Below are positions 23,640 through 33,839 of a stretch of DNA of 64,000 nt, piece after piece. The DNA comes from Balanoglossus misakiensis (taxonomy: Eukaryota; Hemichordata), in contig CM082594.2 of assembly GCA_040954595.2 (NCBI GenBank), positions 248,001 through 312,000 of the forward strand. The letters are read 5' to 3'. The notes under the pieces are model-generated. The model saw only the letters and a program-made list of their open reading frames with translations, was not told the DNA's origin and did no database searches. How positions within the stretch are numbered: position 1 is the first letter of the stretch; every line of letters starts with the position of its first letter. A program made the translations under genes and the position numbers.

Positions 23640-24031
23640 TTGTTTGAGAATCGAAAACATTTTAGTGGGGCAGTTAACAAAAAAATCGTGCACTTTGGGT
23701 TAAAAGCATGAAACTTGGTACACTTATGCATTGACCCATGGCGGCCATTTTCTGATATGGATCCAAAATGACAGCGCCCTCTAGTGGCCAGAAACAGACA
23801 TTCATACTTAAAAACCGTGCACTTCAGGTTAAAAGCCTGAAACTTGGTACACTTATGCATTGACCCATGGCGGCCATTTTCTGATATGGATCCAAAATGA
23901 CAGCGCCCTCTTGTGGCCAGAAACTGACATTCACACTTTCCCCCCATTAATGGCACTTTTTGGTCATTTGTAACACTCTGAAACAGGAATGTGGGTTGTA
24001 AAACATGCTTGCTACCATACATTCATGTGTA
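23640..24031 (-). repeat. Left arm of inverted repeat: two 130-bp units with CTCF-like sites
   Basis: Units near 23,660-23,800 and 23,810-23,935 share AAACTTGGTACACTTATGCA, CATGGCGGCCATTTTCTG and CAGCGCCCTCtwGTGGCCAG. The whole arm is inverted at about 24,975-25,330. The unit combines a YY1-like GGCGGCCAT word and a CTCF-like word. Confidence 0.75.
23772..23919 (-). promoter_or_regulatory. Two CTCF-consensus-like motifs, minus orientation
   Basis: TGGCCACTAGAGGGCGCTG on the minus strand at 23,772-23,790 fits the CTCF core CCASYAGRKGGCRS at every position. At 23,901-23,919 the core is CCACAAGAGGGCGC, one mismatch. Binding is inferred from the motif only. Confidence 0.5.
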
Positions 24032-24555
24032 TACTGTGGAATACTTTTTGTTCGCGTGGAATTTATTTTGGCTGCTTTCGCGGAGGTAATTTTTGCGCGA
24101 AAATTTGTTCCAGCGGTATGTTTTGAACACAATAGACATGAATATTAATGAGCTAGATCGACTGACGCAGTGACCTTTGACCACTGATTACTTGCATGTT
24201 ACGTCTATGGAAAACAATCTGACACGGAACACGCACTCACGCTCACGCACTCACATGCCGACAGTCATTATCGACACCTAGTAATTGACACCATAACTAA
24301 AACTGGTTAAAAACAATAAAATCAAATGTTTGCCGACTTGATTGACACCCAAAACGCATTGTTTGTCACCTAACGGCAGTCTGTGATGTTTGTGTTTGAC
24401 GACTTAGCTTTGTCAACGTCTAATTTCAATTAGCGTACAGCGCCTTGGCTGATGACACTGTAAAGCGATCAGCGCGAAAATAAAGTCGCGCCGACGTATC
24501 GATTTTATCCATTGCGCGAAAATATATTCCAGCGATAATAAAGTATTCCACAGTA
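24032..24555. mobile_element. 524-bp MITE with CTGTGGAATACTTT ends
   Basis: TACTGTGGAATACTTT at the left is the exact inverse of AAAGTATTCCACAGTA at the right (24,540-24,555). Further in, GCGCGAAAATwTRTTCCAGCG is also inverted. If the repeats start at CTGTGG the flanking TA could be a mariner-type duplication. It interrupts the larger inverted repeat. Confidence 0.6.
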
Positions 24556-24967
24556 TTATCCTAATCCTGATATACATGTATCAGATCAATCTTGATTACA
24601 TCTTCCTTCACAGTAACAATGACCACTGCTGTCAGACTAGACCTAAAGCACCTACAGAATCATGTCCATGACTTTTGGCCACTGATTTCCTGAGGTTGAC
24701 TCTTTTCTTGGGCTTGACTAAGAGTTGTCCAACTTGATTTCCACTGGGATTCTGTTGGTTTGATATAGCTTTGCTAGGTTTCTCACAGCACATGTTCTTT
24801 AGATGCTGCCTGTATTCTCGAGAATCCTTGACTTTCTGGAGAAGAGGTGTTGTATTATCCCTTTGCATGACTTTGTGTATTGAACTGGTTGTTATTTCGA
24901 AGAACAAATCGTTCAATTAGTAACATACAAGATTGATCTGATGCATGTACATCAGGATTAGGATAAT
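24554..24967. mobile_element. Inverted-repeat element enclosing a coding-like fragment
   Basis: Arms of about 40 bp begin ATTATCCTAATCCTGAT and reappear inverted at the right end. Between them a minus-strand ORF of 94 codons (24,632-24,916) reads LLQKVKDSREYRQHLKNMC and KPKKRVNLRKSVAK, with protein-like composition but no family I know. It resembles a captured gene fragment between transposon ends. Confidence 0.5.
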
Positions 24968-24977
24968 ATTCAAAGGA

Positions 24978-25330
24978 ATGTATGGGAGCAAGCATGTTTT
25001 ACAACCCACATTCCTGTCTCTGAGTGTTAAACTTGCCCAAAAAGAGTCATTAATGGGGGGAAAAGTGTAAATGTCAGTTTCTAGCCACTAGAGGGCGCTG
25101 TCTTTTGGGATCCATATTGGAAAATGTCCGCCATGGGTCAATGAATAATTGTACCAAAGTTCATGATTTTAACCCAAAGTGCACAATTTTTAAGTATGAA
25201 TGTCTTTTTCTGGCCACTAGAGGGCGCTGTAATTTTGGATCCATATCAGAAAACGGCCGCCACGGGTCAATGCATAAGTGTACCAAGTTTTATGCTTTTA
25301 ACCCAAAGTGCACAATTATGCCAAAATGTG
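24978..25330 (+). repeat. Right arm of inverted repeat with CTCF-like sites
   Basis: Inverse of 23,640-24,031, again with two units. Each carries CCACTAGAGGGCGCTG (25,085-25,100 and 25,214-25,229), now on the plus strand, so the paired arms place the motifs back to back. Confidence 0.75.
25082..25229 (+). promoter_or_regulatory. Two CTCF-consensus motifs, plus orientation
   Basis: TAGCCACTAGAGGGCGCTG (25,082-25,100) and TGGCCACTAGAGGGCGCTG (25,211-25,229) both match CCASYAGRKGGCRS fully. With the left-arm sites they form a divergent pair of pairs about 1.3 kb apart. Confidence 0.5.
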
Positions 25331-25950
25331 GGGTTTAGCTCCTGCACTATTTGTCTGGGGTCCAAGGCTGAGATTCTGTACGACGGTTGTATTTCCGCGG
25401 AAGCACAACTGCGCTGACTAGCCAGGCCGACGCAAACGCAACCTTGAACCTTGAACATCGTTCCTGGACTAATATTTTTAATATCCTGTCACAATAACGG
25501 TTTTAGGATATATGGCAATGGAACTGTGTTTATTTTTTCATAAATTTTACAGTGAAGTGCGTCATTTTTTCTGTCAAACTGCGACTTGCAGCATAACTTT
25601 GCAGGCAACTCGACGCGATTAATTGCTAAGATGTTGTGTTGACATGTACACAGCGCGAGACAATGATTGACAGGCAGAATGTATCAAAATTCTGGCCCAT
25701 GTGACTGACTCCGCGAATCTGATTGGTAGACAAGACGCAAAAGTGTAAAAACTTGAAAGTCGATTTCACTTTATGAATGAAAGTGATTCCATAATTAGCA
25801 TATCTCGTTGGGGCCACAGATCGTTGCGCAGGGGAAAGAACGTAATCCCGCTAAATAAACTACAAGGCCGCTCGAATATTTTAGCAGGATATTGGAATAT
25901 TGTATCCTACCTCTTCTAACGAAAAATAAGAAGACTGTTCATGTGATAAA

Positions 25951-26110
25951 TATATAATCCCATGATATTTTTCTTTATTTAACGTCATCGTATACTCGTG
26001 GTTTTCGCGGAGTCTAGCAACTTCTTGCCTACGGCTCGAAGTTGCACGGCTCTGCGAAAACACTCGTATACGATGACGTCAAACAAAGAAAAATATCATG
26101 GGATTATATA
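25951..26110. repeat. 160-bp hairpin (type B, copy 1)
   Basis: The arms TATATAATCCCATGATATTT ... AAATATCATGGGATTATATA pair nearly throughout. The loop at 26,025-26,038 is TTGCCTACGGCTCG. It lies inside the transposon between the OTU and N-terminal parts; its copy is at 45,014-45,173. Confidence 0.8.
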
Positions 26111-26300
26111 TAAAAATAGTATTCCATAACACAGGGTCAATCTCACTGACAATATATTTAACATCAAGTGTACTCAGATCAACAGTGTTTGTTTTGCAGT
26201 AATTACTGAATTTTTAAGATTGCTGATAAATGCTGACATTTAATTTCACAGCCACCAAATCAAGCATTTTGAAAAAGTCAACGTCAACTTTACTCAAGTC

Positions 26301-27040
26301 TCATACTTGCTTTTCAAGCCTCTCTATCTGTTTCTCAGCTTGCACAACATACTGGGGATGTTCGACAAGTGCATTTTGGAGGGCAATAGTGAGATCTGAA
26401 CCCGTTCGGTACAAAAAGGTGGAGAACTTTCTACTCACTTTTGATACAACAGAAAGGTGAATTGGATAATACACACATAGAAATTCCCGAATAAGCCAGC
26501 TATTAGGTTTTCTGTGGAATTCCACTGGTTGTACCTTGACCTTGGGTCGCAAAGTCTGATATTCATCGTCTAAACAATCATTGAAATATTGCCTGATGTC
26601 AAACAATAGAATGGCGTGTTTTCTGAGGAGCACTTCTCCTAAAAAGACAACAGTTTTCCAGCATGCAAAATTCACCAAGTCGGTGTCACAGCTGCAGCCT
26701 TTTTGTAGCATTGTGACATATTTTTTAATTTCTTCAGCAAGTGCTATATCACTCGACATAATTAGGCCTTGTTGAATACTACACGTTGCTTTTTCCGCTA
26801 AAGCAACAAATGTTTATAACATTTCAAACAAATCAGGCTGTCTTGAGTAAGGGCAAATGGTGTGTTTGTTTGTTGGTGAATTGTTTGCACCATATCAAAA
26901 TCAGGGATTTTAAACAAATTGTTTGCCCGTGATAAGCACGAAGTACACAAGGGATGGCTTTTTCTCACAGCAAGGATGTAGTGATGTTGACACAGTGGAA
27001 ATGATGAAAATCCTTTAAAACCTGAGTTGTCTATACTCAA
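26301..27040 (-). pseudogene. Transposon N-terminal region (copy 1)
   Basis: Two pieces. The first (27,040-26,798) has FPLCQHHYILAVRKSHPLC, SCLSRANNLFKIPDFDMV and ICLKCYKHLLL, with paired Cys that may bind zinc. The second (26,759-26,301) is helical, with KYVTMLQKGCSCDTDLVNF and a C-terminal coiled part VVQAEKQIERLEKQV. I know no named domain here. Order and strand place it at the start of the transposon protein. Confidence 0.5.
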
Positions 27041-27775
27041 TTTTGTACACAGTCCTCCTCGCCTGAAATCAGCTCTATAATGTCGCGTAAAAAAATGGCC
27101 TATTTCGCGACCCTTCAGCGGGGCCCACGGTAACGGCTACATGGTATGAAGTACTTTCCCTCATTAACATATGTTAATGAGTACCATGCGATCTGACTGT
27201 ACAGACACACATGCACAACGAGAGATTAACAGGCAAACACTGGCTGACCCATAAGCTGCCAATGGCATGTGTACTGTACACACAGCAAATGGTCTCTTTA
27301 ACAGATAGCCAGTTATGAAAACATGCAGTTACCAATCACTGTTATTATTGACAAATTGCATCCAAGTCCAGACCCAGGCTTGAATACAATTTTTAAACAA
27401 TAACAACATTGCTTACCCTGCTTCACCGAGCTGAACAAGAAATGATGGTTGATAACCAGCATAATACTGAATAAAAATTCAAAAGTTACAGATATAGGAC
27501 CTTTCGTTGCCCATATATTATATTACCATGGTCTGTGCGTTGCATTTTAATTGGTCAAGATGAACGACATCACTGACCACAAATACCCAGTAATGGTTTG
27601 TTTACATGCCCGTAAATCTGAATAGTAATATTAGCAAATAGTTCAGTGAACACAACATTTTGCATAACACAAGTTCTGGGGCCCCTAGTCTTGTGTGTGG
27701 GACATTTTCATAAATATTGATGGTTTTCTTGAGATTGTTGGTAATGTAATGGAAATAAATGTAGGGCTCGGGCTC

Positions 27776-27829
27776 TAGGAAAGCCAAATTTCATGGGCTC
27801 AGAAGCCTTGCCCATGAATTTTGGGCTTT
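27776..27829. repeat. Short hairpin
   Basis: GGAAAGCCAAATTTCATGGGC pairs with GCCCATGAATTTTGGGCTTTCC across a short loop. Its copy is at about 46,839-46,893. Confidence 0.6.
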
Positions 27830-27904
27830 CCCCTCGACCTTGCCCAAAAACAAACGTTAATGGTCAGGGCGTTGTGCATTATTTCTATATTGTGTTGATC
27901 TTAC

Positions 27905-28021
27905 CTGTACACTCTCCATTGACCAATCAATATTCCACAGCACAAGTGCAATAAAAAGAGCCTGCTGTATTCACACACTGGCCTCCACAAAGATCTGCTC
28001 TCTCCATATATTCATTGACAT
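27905..28021 (-). pseudogene. EGF module exon with stop and lost cysteine (copy 1)
   Basis: A 117-bp phase 1-1 exon with good splice sites (GTAAGATC; TTTCAG). The signature reads DVNEY instead of DVNEC, so the first Cys has become Tyr, and a TGA (plus 27,927-27,929) stands after CTCAVEY where an Arg codon (CGA) is likely ancestral. The same two changes are in the copy at 46,968, so they are older than the duplication. Confidence 0.7.
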
Positions 28022-28351
28022 CTGAAATCAAAGATAGTTATTATTAATAAATTTATTATTATTTATTTCCTAACAAATGTAATACACATCCATCTCAGTG
28101 CATTTTCTACAGAAAATAATAAAATTAGAAAACAAGTGAAAGCTTAAAGGATAAAAATTACACTTAAAAACCCCAAACAAACAGAAACAGTTCTGAAAGA
28201 CAATCCCTATAAACCAAAAAAGCAATGGAATAAAATAGTGCTGAATAAAAGGACGAGTCTTAAAAACCCCTTTGAAAACTGTCAATAGATCCAGCATTGT
28301 GGATAGAAGGTGCACAAACACTGAATCCTCTTTAGCCATATGCCTTGTTAA

Positions 28352-29146
28352 GATGGGTCCCCCGTATCTTTTTGCCCGTTGCTATGGGCCTATATAGGAC
28401 ATTACACCCCGATTTGGACTAAGCCGTTTTCAGAGTCTAACAAGGGGCTGGCAACAAGTTGAAAATCTGCACGATTGTGAGCGCGCGCCCCCTGACGCCA
28501 TTGATATGCAATTTAGCTAGGTCAAATTTCAAAAAGCCTAAGGCTTTTTATTCCGTGACCTAAAAAACGAACTTGATACGTATTCATTAGTTGCTCGAAC
28601 CAGGGAAGATCGTGACGGATTTTGTTTTCGAATATTATCGTTGTATCCTACGATTTCAGCATACCCGTACCACACCTGAAAAAGTCATCGATTTTGGGTG
28701 TTTTTGGACGCACTATTCCACCGGTATCGCTTCTTAGCACGATGAAAACTGAAAAAACGATCTGTCACACTGTGCGGAAGTACGTTCTCAACAAGCAGGT
28801 CAAATTTGGCTGGCCTACGTCGCCTGTGAAAAAAGGCTTAGGGATTTTTGTGAACGGTGCAAAATCTCTGTGTACAAAACATTGGATTTTTAGCGTTCGA
28901 TCCAGTTACTGTGGTTACGGGACGCGCACGCTATTGCTGACCGCTGCTTTGCCGTATTAGCGTGGCGGCCTATGGCCGGGCGGTAGCTGCCGTAACCATA
29001 CTCGGACAGAGTGTGTGCACACTATCATGCGTATTTTTAACTGGTTACAAGCCCCTTGTCGGACGTTTATAACGGTTTCGATCAAAATTGAGTGTAATGT
29101 CCTGTAAAGGCCCATAGCAATGGGCAAAAAGATAAGGGGTCCCATC
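28352..29146. mobile_element. 795-bp TTAA-type element, empty in copy 2
   Basis: The ends GATGGGTCCCCCGTATCTTT and the inverse of its right end GATGGGACCCCTTATCTTT pair imperfectly for about 80 bp (shared TTGCYATGGGCC and AGGACATTACAC). TTAA lies on both sides (28,348-28,351; 29,147-29,150). Copy 2 has one TTAA at 47,422-47,425 with nothing inserted, an exact empty site. It is non-autonomous and is Kolobok- or piggyBac-like by target. Confidence 0.85.
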
Positions 29147-29767
29147 TTAAGTTTTGAAATGATCATTCACGGTGATGAGTTATCAAGAATATACCCGTTA
29201 AAAATTACTGTACCCTCAGAGAAGCATTTTGTAATGTCTTTAAAATTTGATGAAAACTATATGAATTTTCTAAGTGTATATTTATTCATTTGCAGAGGTA
29301 ATTTACTTAGCTATAGGTTGATAATTTATGTTAATTTCAATGAATTATGCAAATAAGTAGTGAAAATACTTGTACATGAATATATCAGACAGTCTTATAG
29401 TGTCGTGTGAGGTTGATGACACATATTCTTAACCACATATTTCTTGATCAATTAATTGTGTTTACACCAAAGTCCTCAATATCCATGGCAATCTCTTCCT
29501 AGGAATTGTGACACTCTCTCCAAAATCCCCTGAAACTTGTGTACCCTGTCAGCAAAACTTTGTCTGATTTTTAAAATACAGATTACTTTTTCACCCTTGC
29601 AAACACATTTTCAAAGATAAGTTTTCACATTTGTTAATTTGTTTATATTATGCATAATTATAATTGGAACAATTCTAAGATACAATTTCAACAAACATGT
29701 GTTCAGTACGAGTGTGCGGTTGATTTCAAATTTTAAAATGTGTGCAATGGATAGACAGGATGTGTGT

Positions 29768-29960
29768 TTAGCTGATTGTAACCATAGCAATATGCAATCC
29801 CCAAAAACAGTGTAGCCACAGAAGAGACCAATGTTTAGCTGATTGTAACCATAGCAATATACAATCCCCAAACAATGTAGCCACAGAAGAGACCAATGTT
29901 TAGCTGATTGTAACCATAGCAATATACAATCCCCAAATAATGTAGCCACAGAAGAGACCA
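29768..29960. repeat. 66-bp minisatellite, three units (copy 1)
   Basis: TTTAGCTGATTGTAACC begins units at about 29,768, 29,834 and 29,900, each ending ACAGAAGAGACCAA. In copy 2 the array (48,031-48,970) is split by an insertion. It ends just before the donor of the EGF exon. Confidence 0.8.
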
Positions 29961-29978
29961 AAATCCACAGTTACATAC

Positions 29979-30101
29979 CGCCACATGCATGGCCATCTTC
30001 CAGCAGATAGAATCCTGGTCTGCAAGCGCAGAGATAACTACCATGGGTATTCTGACAACAGTGTTGACATGCATTTCCACCACTGTGACATTCATTCATA
30101 T
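29979..30101 (-). CDS. Calcium-binding EGF module exon (copy 1)
   Basis: A 123-bp phase 1-1 exon (donor GTATGTAA, acceptor CCTTCCAG). The product is DMNECHSGGNACQHCCQNTH followed by GSYLCACRPGFYLLEDGHAC: a full calcium-binding EGF module with the usual Asn-His/Gly-Ser-Tyr core. There is no lesion. It belongs to the minus-strand secreted-protein gene. Confidence 0.8.
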
Positions 30102-31035
30102 CTGGAAGGTAAGAAGAAATTAGAAATTATTTACAAGCATTACATTATTCAAGATAAGCCTACTCTTGACTACTGGAATCTCACACCAAAGACACCTGGG
30201 CTCAGATTTATAACAAGATGGGGATAATTTGTCTCAATTTGATCATTTGAGACAAAATATCCCCAAACTTATATATTGTCGATGTAACATTATAATATAG
30301 TTATATCACTGTCAGGCATTTATGTCCTACAGTCAAGCGGTTTTAGGCACCTGCAGTCATTTTGATGGAGTTGGTTTGAATCCCACCAGTGCCAGAAGTG
30401 TGAGATGGTCAACTGGACTTGAGGCGTTTGAGTTCAACCAAACTTTATTTCTAAGTCTAGGAACTGCATGCACCAACTAAGGCCTACAAAATGGCTTCTG
30501 GATTGAAGAGAACTCACAAACACATGCAATCACTTTTATAGGAGTAAACAGGTGTTAAAATAACATGTAAATTTTAGAGTTTGTTTTTGTTTAATAAGAT
30601 TTGTATTCAAATTCTATTTCTGAGTCTTACATAGTGATGACCTTTTGTCATGCATTGATGTCATGCAACCACTCACTAATTACACACATGTGTTGGTGAG
30701 TATCTACAACCACATGTTGAACCTCTTTAAATTGGACACCTGCAATCCAAACAATTTCTTCAGTCCCTTTGGTGTTAGACGGGTTTGACTGTACTTGAAA
30801 GTGCAGTTGATATACAGAACAAAATGCTAAAAATAGAAATTGCAGACACAGTGACCCTTTAAAGGCCCTGCTCAACAGTTGCGTGCTAACACAAAGGATT
30901 TCTTATTTGTCTTCATTGTTCTGCCCTGAGATTGAGAAAATGGCCTTTAATATGTAAAGTGTCAGTTGCAGGTGCATGGCAGTACAATTGACATGATCCT
31001 TTAATTTTACAGTGCAATTATAAGATAATACTTAC
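30102..31035. other. Intronic stretch, mostly missing from copy 2
   Basis: About 855 bp (30,108-30,961) are absent from copy 2, whose EGF acceptor is followed directly by GTCAGTTGCAGGTGCATGG. I see no gene in it. Confidence 0.5.
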
Positions 31036-31143
31036 AAATCCTCCAGACATTATTCTGAAGAGAGATATGTATGCTTCCTGGCTGTTATTCACAAACTGGA
31101 ACTCCACAGTGCGTGAGTTTTGAAACATGGCACCAAGTGATTG
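31036..31143 (-). CDS. MED25: Mediator subunit 25-like PTOV-domain exon (copy 1)
   Basis: A 108-bp phase-0 exon with acceptor TTCCCCACAG and donor GTAAGTAT. The product QSLGAMFQNSRTVEFQFVNN ... LFRIMSGGF matches the conserved part of the MED25/PTOV activator-interaction domain (LGxLFxNSRxVxFxFxN...LxRIMxxGF). MED25 links transcription activators to the Mediator complex in the nucleus. The following PTOV exons were not found; the next minus-strand exon is an EGF module, so the gene appears truncated. The call rests on this motif and the exon at 31,676. Confidence 0.6.
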
Positions 31144-31675
31144 CTGTGGGGAAAAAAATTGACTCCAATCACCATCCCTTGTGCAGGCAAAAGATCATGA
31201 TATTGCCCTCGCTAACATGTGTTATTATTTAAATATTTCACCTCTACTTATGCAATGAATTAATGAATACAAAGTGTTGTAGGTCATCCAACATGAGAAT
31301 GTCACTAACAAAATTATCATTGAGTTTCAAATCCCAAGTAACAGTGGACTTATATAGTTTATCACCCAGATGAATTTTTTTATCTAAATCTGCTCCTGTC
31401 GTATAAGGTTGCTTTGTTAAGACATACAAAGGGAAATGATTGCATTGCATGTACACTGTGTGCCTCTGGATGAAAGACCAATCTGTGTATTTCCTTGATG
31501 GGTACTACCACACGTTGTTCAGCCAAGCTCATAATTTGTGTAATGTGTACCCTCCAAAGATACATCTGGAAGCACCCTAAAAAATGCTCACTATCCAACA
31601 TGATCCAACCACAATAACCCCATTGACCTACAGTCAATTGTTTTAATTAGTTATTTGTATGTGAGCTGTACACAC
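31144..31675. other. Intron-like stretch with open frames conserved in both copies
   Basis: Minus-strand frames at 31,244-31,456 and 31,380-31,637 (for example KSTVTWDLKLNDNFVSDIL) overlap and are also present at 49,403-49,724. They have protein-like composition but no splice sites or family that I can assign. Confidence 0.3.
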
Positions 31676-31844
31676 CTCTTGCCATTCCAAGGCTCCGTGC
31701 CAAACAACACTTTTCTGCTGTTGTTGTTGTTGTTGTTTTTGTTGTTGTGGATCAACTTGCTGCTGGTGAGTCAACTTGATGCACTTGAGCTGTAGAGGGC
31801 ACTGGTATGTCCAGATCCATCGGTAGTGAAGTACTGGTATTAGC
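31676..31844 (-). pseudogene. MED25: Mediator 25-like poly-Gln / PTOV start exon (copy 1)
   Basis: A 169-bp exon (acceptor TTATTACAG, donor GTGTGTAC). One frame reads SLPMDLDIPVPSTAQVHQVD. The next frame reads a Gln-rich run encoded by (CAA)n and then SVVWHGALEWQE, which fits the VWxGxLEWQE start of the MED25 PTOV domain. Length is one base over a multiple of three, so the frame is broken, identically in copy 2. Gln-rich linkers before PTOV are usual in MED25. Confidence 0.6.
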
Positions 31845-31956
31845 CTGTAATAACACATACAAATCATAACTGTAAATAATTCTGTATTATATTATATCAT
31901 GCTACCGTCCACAATTCTGATTGGACGAGAGCTCAATCCAGCGATGCTAAAATTAA

Positions 31957-32097
31957 GCAATAAAACATCCCTAGCCATGGTGTACCACGAGATTTTGACC
32001 AGTTCACAACATATACGCAAGAGCGATAGCGAGTGCGTATATGGAGTTGAACTGGTCAAAATCTCGTGGTATACCATGGCTGGGGGTGTTTTAATGC
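31957..32097. repeat. 141-bp hairpin (type C, copy 1)
   Basis: The arms GCAATAAAACATCCCTAGCC ... GGCTGGGGGTGTTTTAATGC pair along their length, and the inner stem is ATATACGC/GCGTATAT. The loop reads AAGAGCGATAGCGAGT here and is reversed in copy 2. Confidence 0.8.
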
Positions 32098-32710
32098 TAT
32101 TATATTATGCCAGTATATTGAAACTTTGCATAAAACCTTTTAAAAAGGCATTTTCTTTGACTATGATATATGACTGTGGTAAATAAAAATATTACAACCA
32201 TTTTACGGAAGTACCGATTTAGGGTAATGAAAATTTTAACAACCACAAAAAAGGTGTTCTACATCACCACAAAATGATGAATTGGTTGTCAATGGCCATG
32301 TAAACAAGTTGTATATTTGTCCTTTGAACTTTAGAATCTGGATTGTATGATTTCAAATATTTGCTTAGCAACAGATACCCAAGCAGTCACGCAGTTACAC
32401 CCATTGGAAAATTGTATCACCCACACCAAGGTGGGTGGAAGTTGGTCCTGGTGCTTTTTTTCCCATGATTCAAATTACAGTAAACGCCATATTAGAAATT
32501 CTGCCAACTTTCCCTCGATTTTGTAAAAAAATATGATGACTTATACATGACAAATATTTTTTTTTCTGAAAGAGTGACCTCAAAGCTACCAAATTATGTA
32601 GAAATTACCTGGACCGGATTTTCCCTTTAAGGATAGATTGTTCAAGACAAAAGTAATGGCTTGAATAGAATATTACATGCACATTTCTATTAAGGACACC
32701 TCTGTATTAA

Positions 32711-33241
32711 AGGGACAAAGTCTCTCTCTCGCTGCCCTTTTTTCCATTAATAATGTTTGATACAAGACACTGTTTATGTTAATGTACATGAGTATATGTA
32801 GTAAATAAACGTTCAACCATACACAACTTCCATCCCGCGTGTATGATATGGGAGTAAAAACTCACCCAAAACGAATAAATGGTAGAGACTGATTATTCAT
32901 TTTGGCGAGTTTTTTCACTCATGTCCACAAGCAGTATATATGTTACTTTTTATCTACTTTCTGGGGGCATTGCAGGGTTGTTCTTCATTAAGTTTTTGGG
33001 ATTTTTTTTTCTTTTGTGTCTTTCTTTTATGGCGTTGTTTCTGGGTTTGTTTTGTATGTTTTTTTTACAGTATGGGCATACGGCCTGAATTAAAGAATAA
33101 ATAAATAAATAAATATACTTTGTGTGTGGTTGAATATTGATTCACTATATATCCACATGTAGAATAACATAAATAGTGTCTTGTATCAAATATAATTAAT
33201 GGAATAAGGGGCAGCGATCGGGAGAGAGAGCCTGTATCCCT
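32711..33241. mobile_element. TTAA-flanked MITE (copy 1), carrying a second insertion
   Basis: The ends AGGGACAAAGTCTCTCTCTC and GAGAGCCTGTATCCCT are flanked by TTAA (32,707-32,710; 33,242-33,245). It belongs to the same family as 12,305 and 55,474. A retroelement tail at about 32,941-33,113 lies inside it. Confidence 0.75.
32941..33113 (+). mobile_element. 3' fragment of a non-LTR element with (AATA)n tail
   Basis: A T-rich stretch ends CATACGGCCTGAATTAAAG then (AATA)n. It is missing from the copy-2 MITE at the matching point (near 55,706). ATATA stands on both sides as a possible short duplication. It is a 5'-truncated insertion specific to copy 1. Confidence 0.65.
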
Positions 33242-33839
33242 TTAAGGACATGTTGTGTGATCCCAGAGGTGCCCTTACTAGGCAGGTTTCAATGTACTTC
33301 ACATGTGAGTTGTACTTTACTGTCGGTATGGAATCATTTCCTGGTTGACATGGTGAGCTTTACATACAGATAAACCACCTCAAAAAGTGGGGGCTATAAC
33401 TAGAGAATGATCTTTAACCTCAGAATTTTACCATAATTACCTTGAATATCGTAAACTCTTCATATCGTCAAATAACTGCACTGCAGTACTTAGACCTTCT
33501 GAAATCATACTGTATTTCTCACCTGCTCCTGACAAAAATCTGAAATACAACACAGTACAATTATTTAACAACAGGTGTATGTAAACAATGTCTACTCCGA
33601 TTGTAGACAGATTTGGTTAAACATTTTACGAAACATTTAAAGGTAGGAACCTCTAATAAAAGCCAGTGAGTCAAAGGACAAAACTGAGTCTTTGAAACAG
33701 TAACCCATTGCCAAGTGTGACAGGGTGATGCGATCAGGCTAATAAAGGAGTTTTAATTTACCTTAGTATACTAAATTTAGAATAAACGAAAAAATCTACA
33801 ATTAAAAAACAACTGTTACAACGGGTTGGCGAAAACAAA

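Larger units (their letters stand above)
23183..25618. other. 2.4-kb segment present only in copy 1
   Basis: Copy 2 runs from TTGTTCAACG straight into AATTGCTAGG (near 44,684), while copy 1 has about 2.4 kb between the matching points. No target duplication is evident, so insertion and deletion cannot be separated. It contains a large inverted repeat and two nested elements. Confidence 0.75.
15725..27199 (-). mobile_element. Academ-like DNA transposon with OTU domain (copy 1)
   Basis: The left end CAGTCAGATCGCACGGTGCT and the inverse of the right end CAGTCAGATCGCATGGTACT form the terminal inverted repeats, extending to a shared CATATG. TACA flanks both sides (15,721-15,724 and 27,200-27,203). 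Coding parts read on the minus strand from right to left: N-terminal region, OTU, DUF6589, XPG/PIN-like nuclease, CXC. A 3-4 bp duplication and an XPG-like nuclease are known features of Academ elements; that assignment is inference. This copy also contains a LINE fragment, a 2.4-kb segment with inverted repeats, hairpin B and at least five nonsense changes absent from the other copy. Confidence 0.75.
12667..33738. repeat. Direct segmental duplication, copy 1
   Basis: From CACTAACAGGTTTGACTG to GGGTGATGCGATCAGG this segment repeats at 34,862-56,593 in the same orientation, with small scattered differences and large indels. Copy-1-only segments: 16,111-17,642; about 23,183-25,618; 28,352-29,146; about 30,108-30,961; about 32,941-33,113. 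Segments absent from copy 1: the equivalents of about 35,458-35,613; 35,876-36,449; 48,082-48,829; about 50,359-54,943; about 56,277-56,552. Confidence 0.9.

Noticed and set aside
24180-24480. Possible gene inside the MITE at 24.0-24.5 kb
   Set aside because: No open frame of note; only inverted ends are supported.
29611-30095. Repetitive ORFs with GDCILLWLQSAKH-type repeats
   Set aside because: They are translations of the 66-bp minisatellite and not protein repeats.
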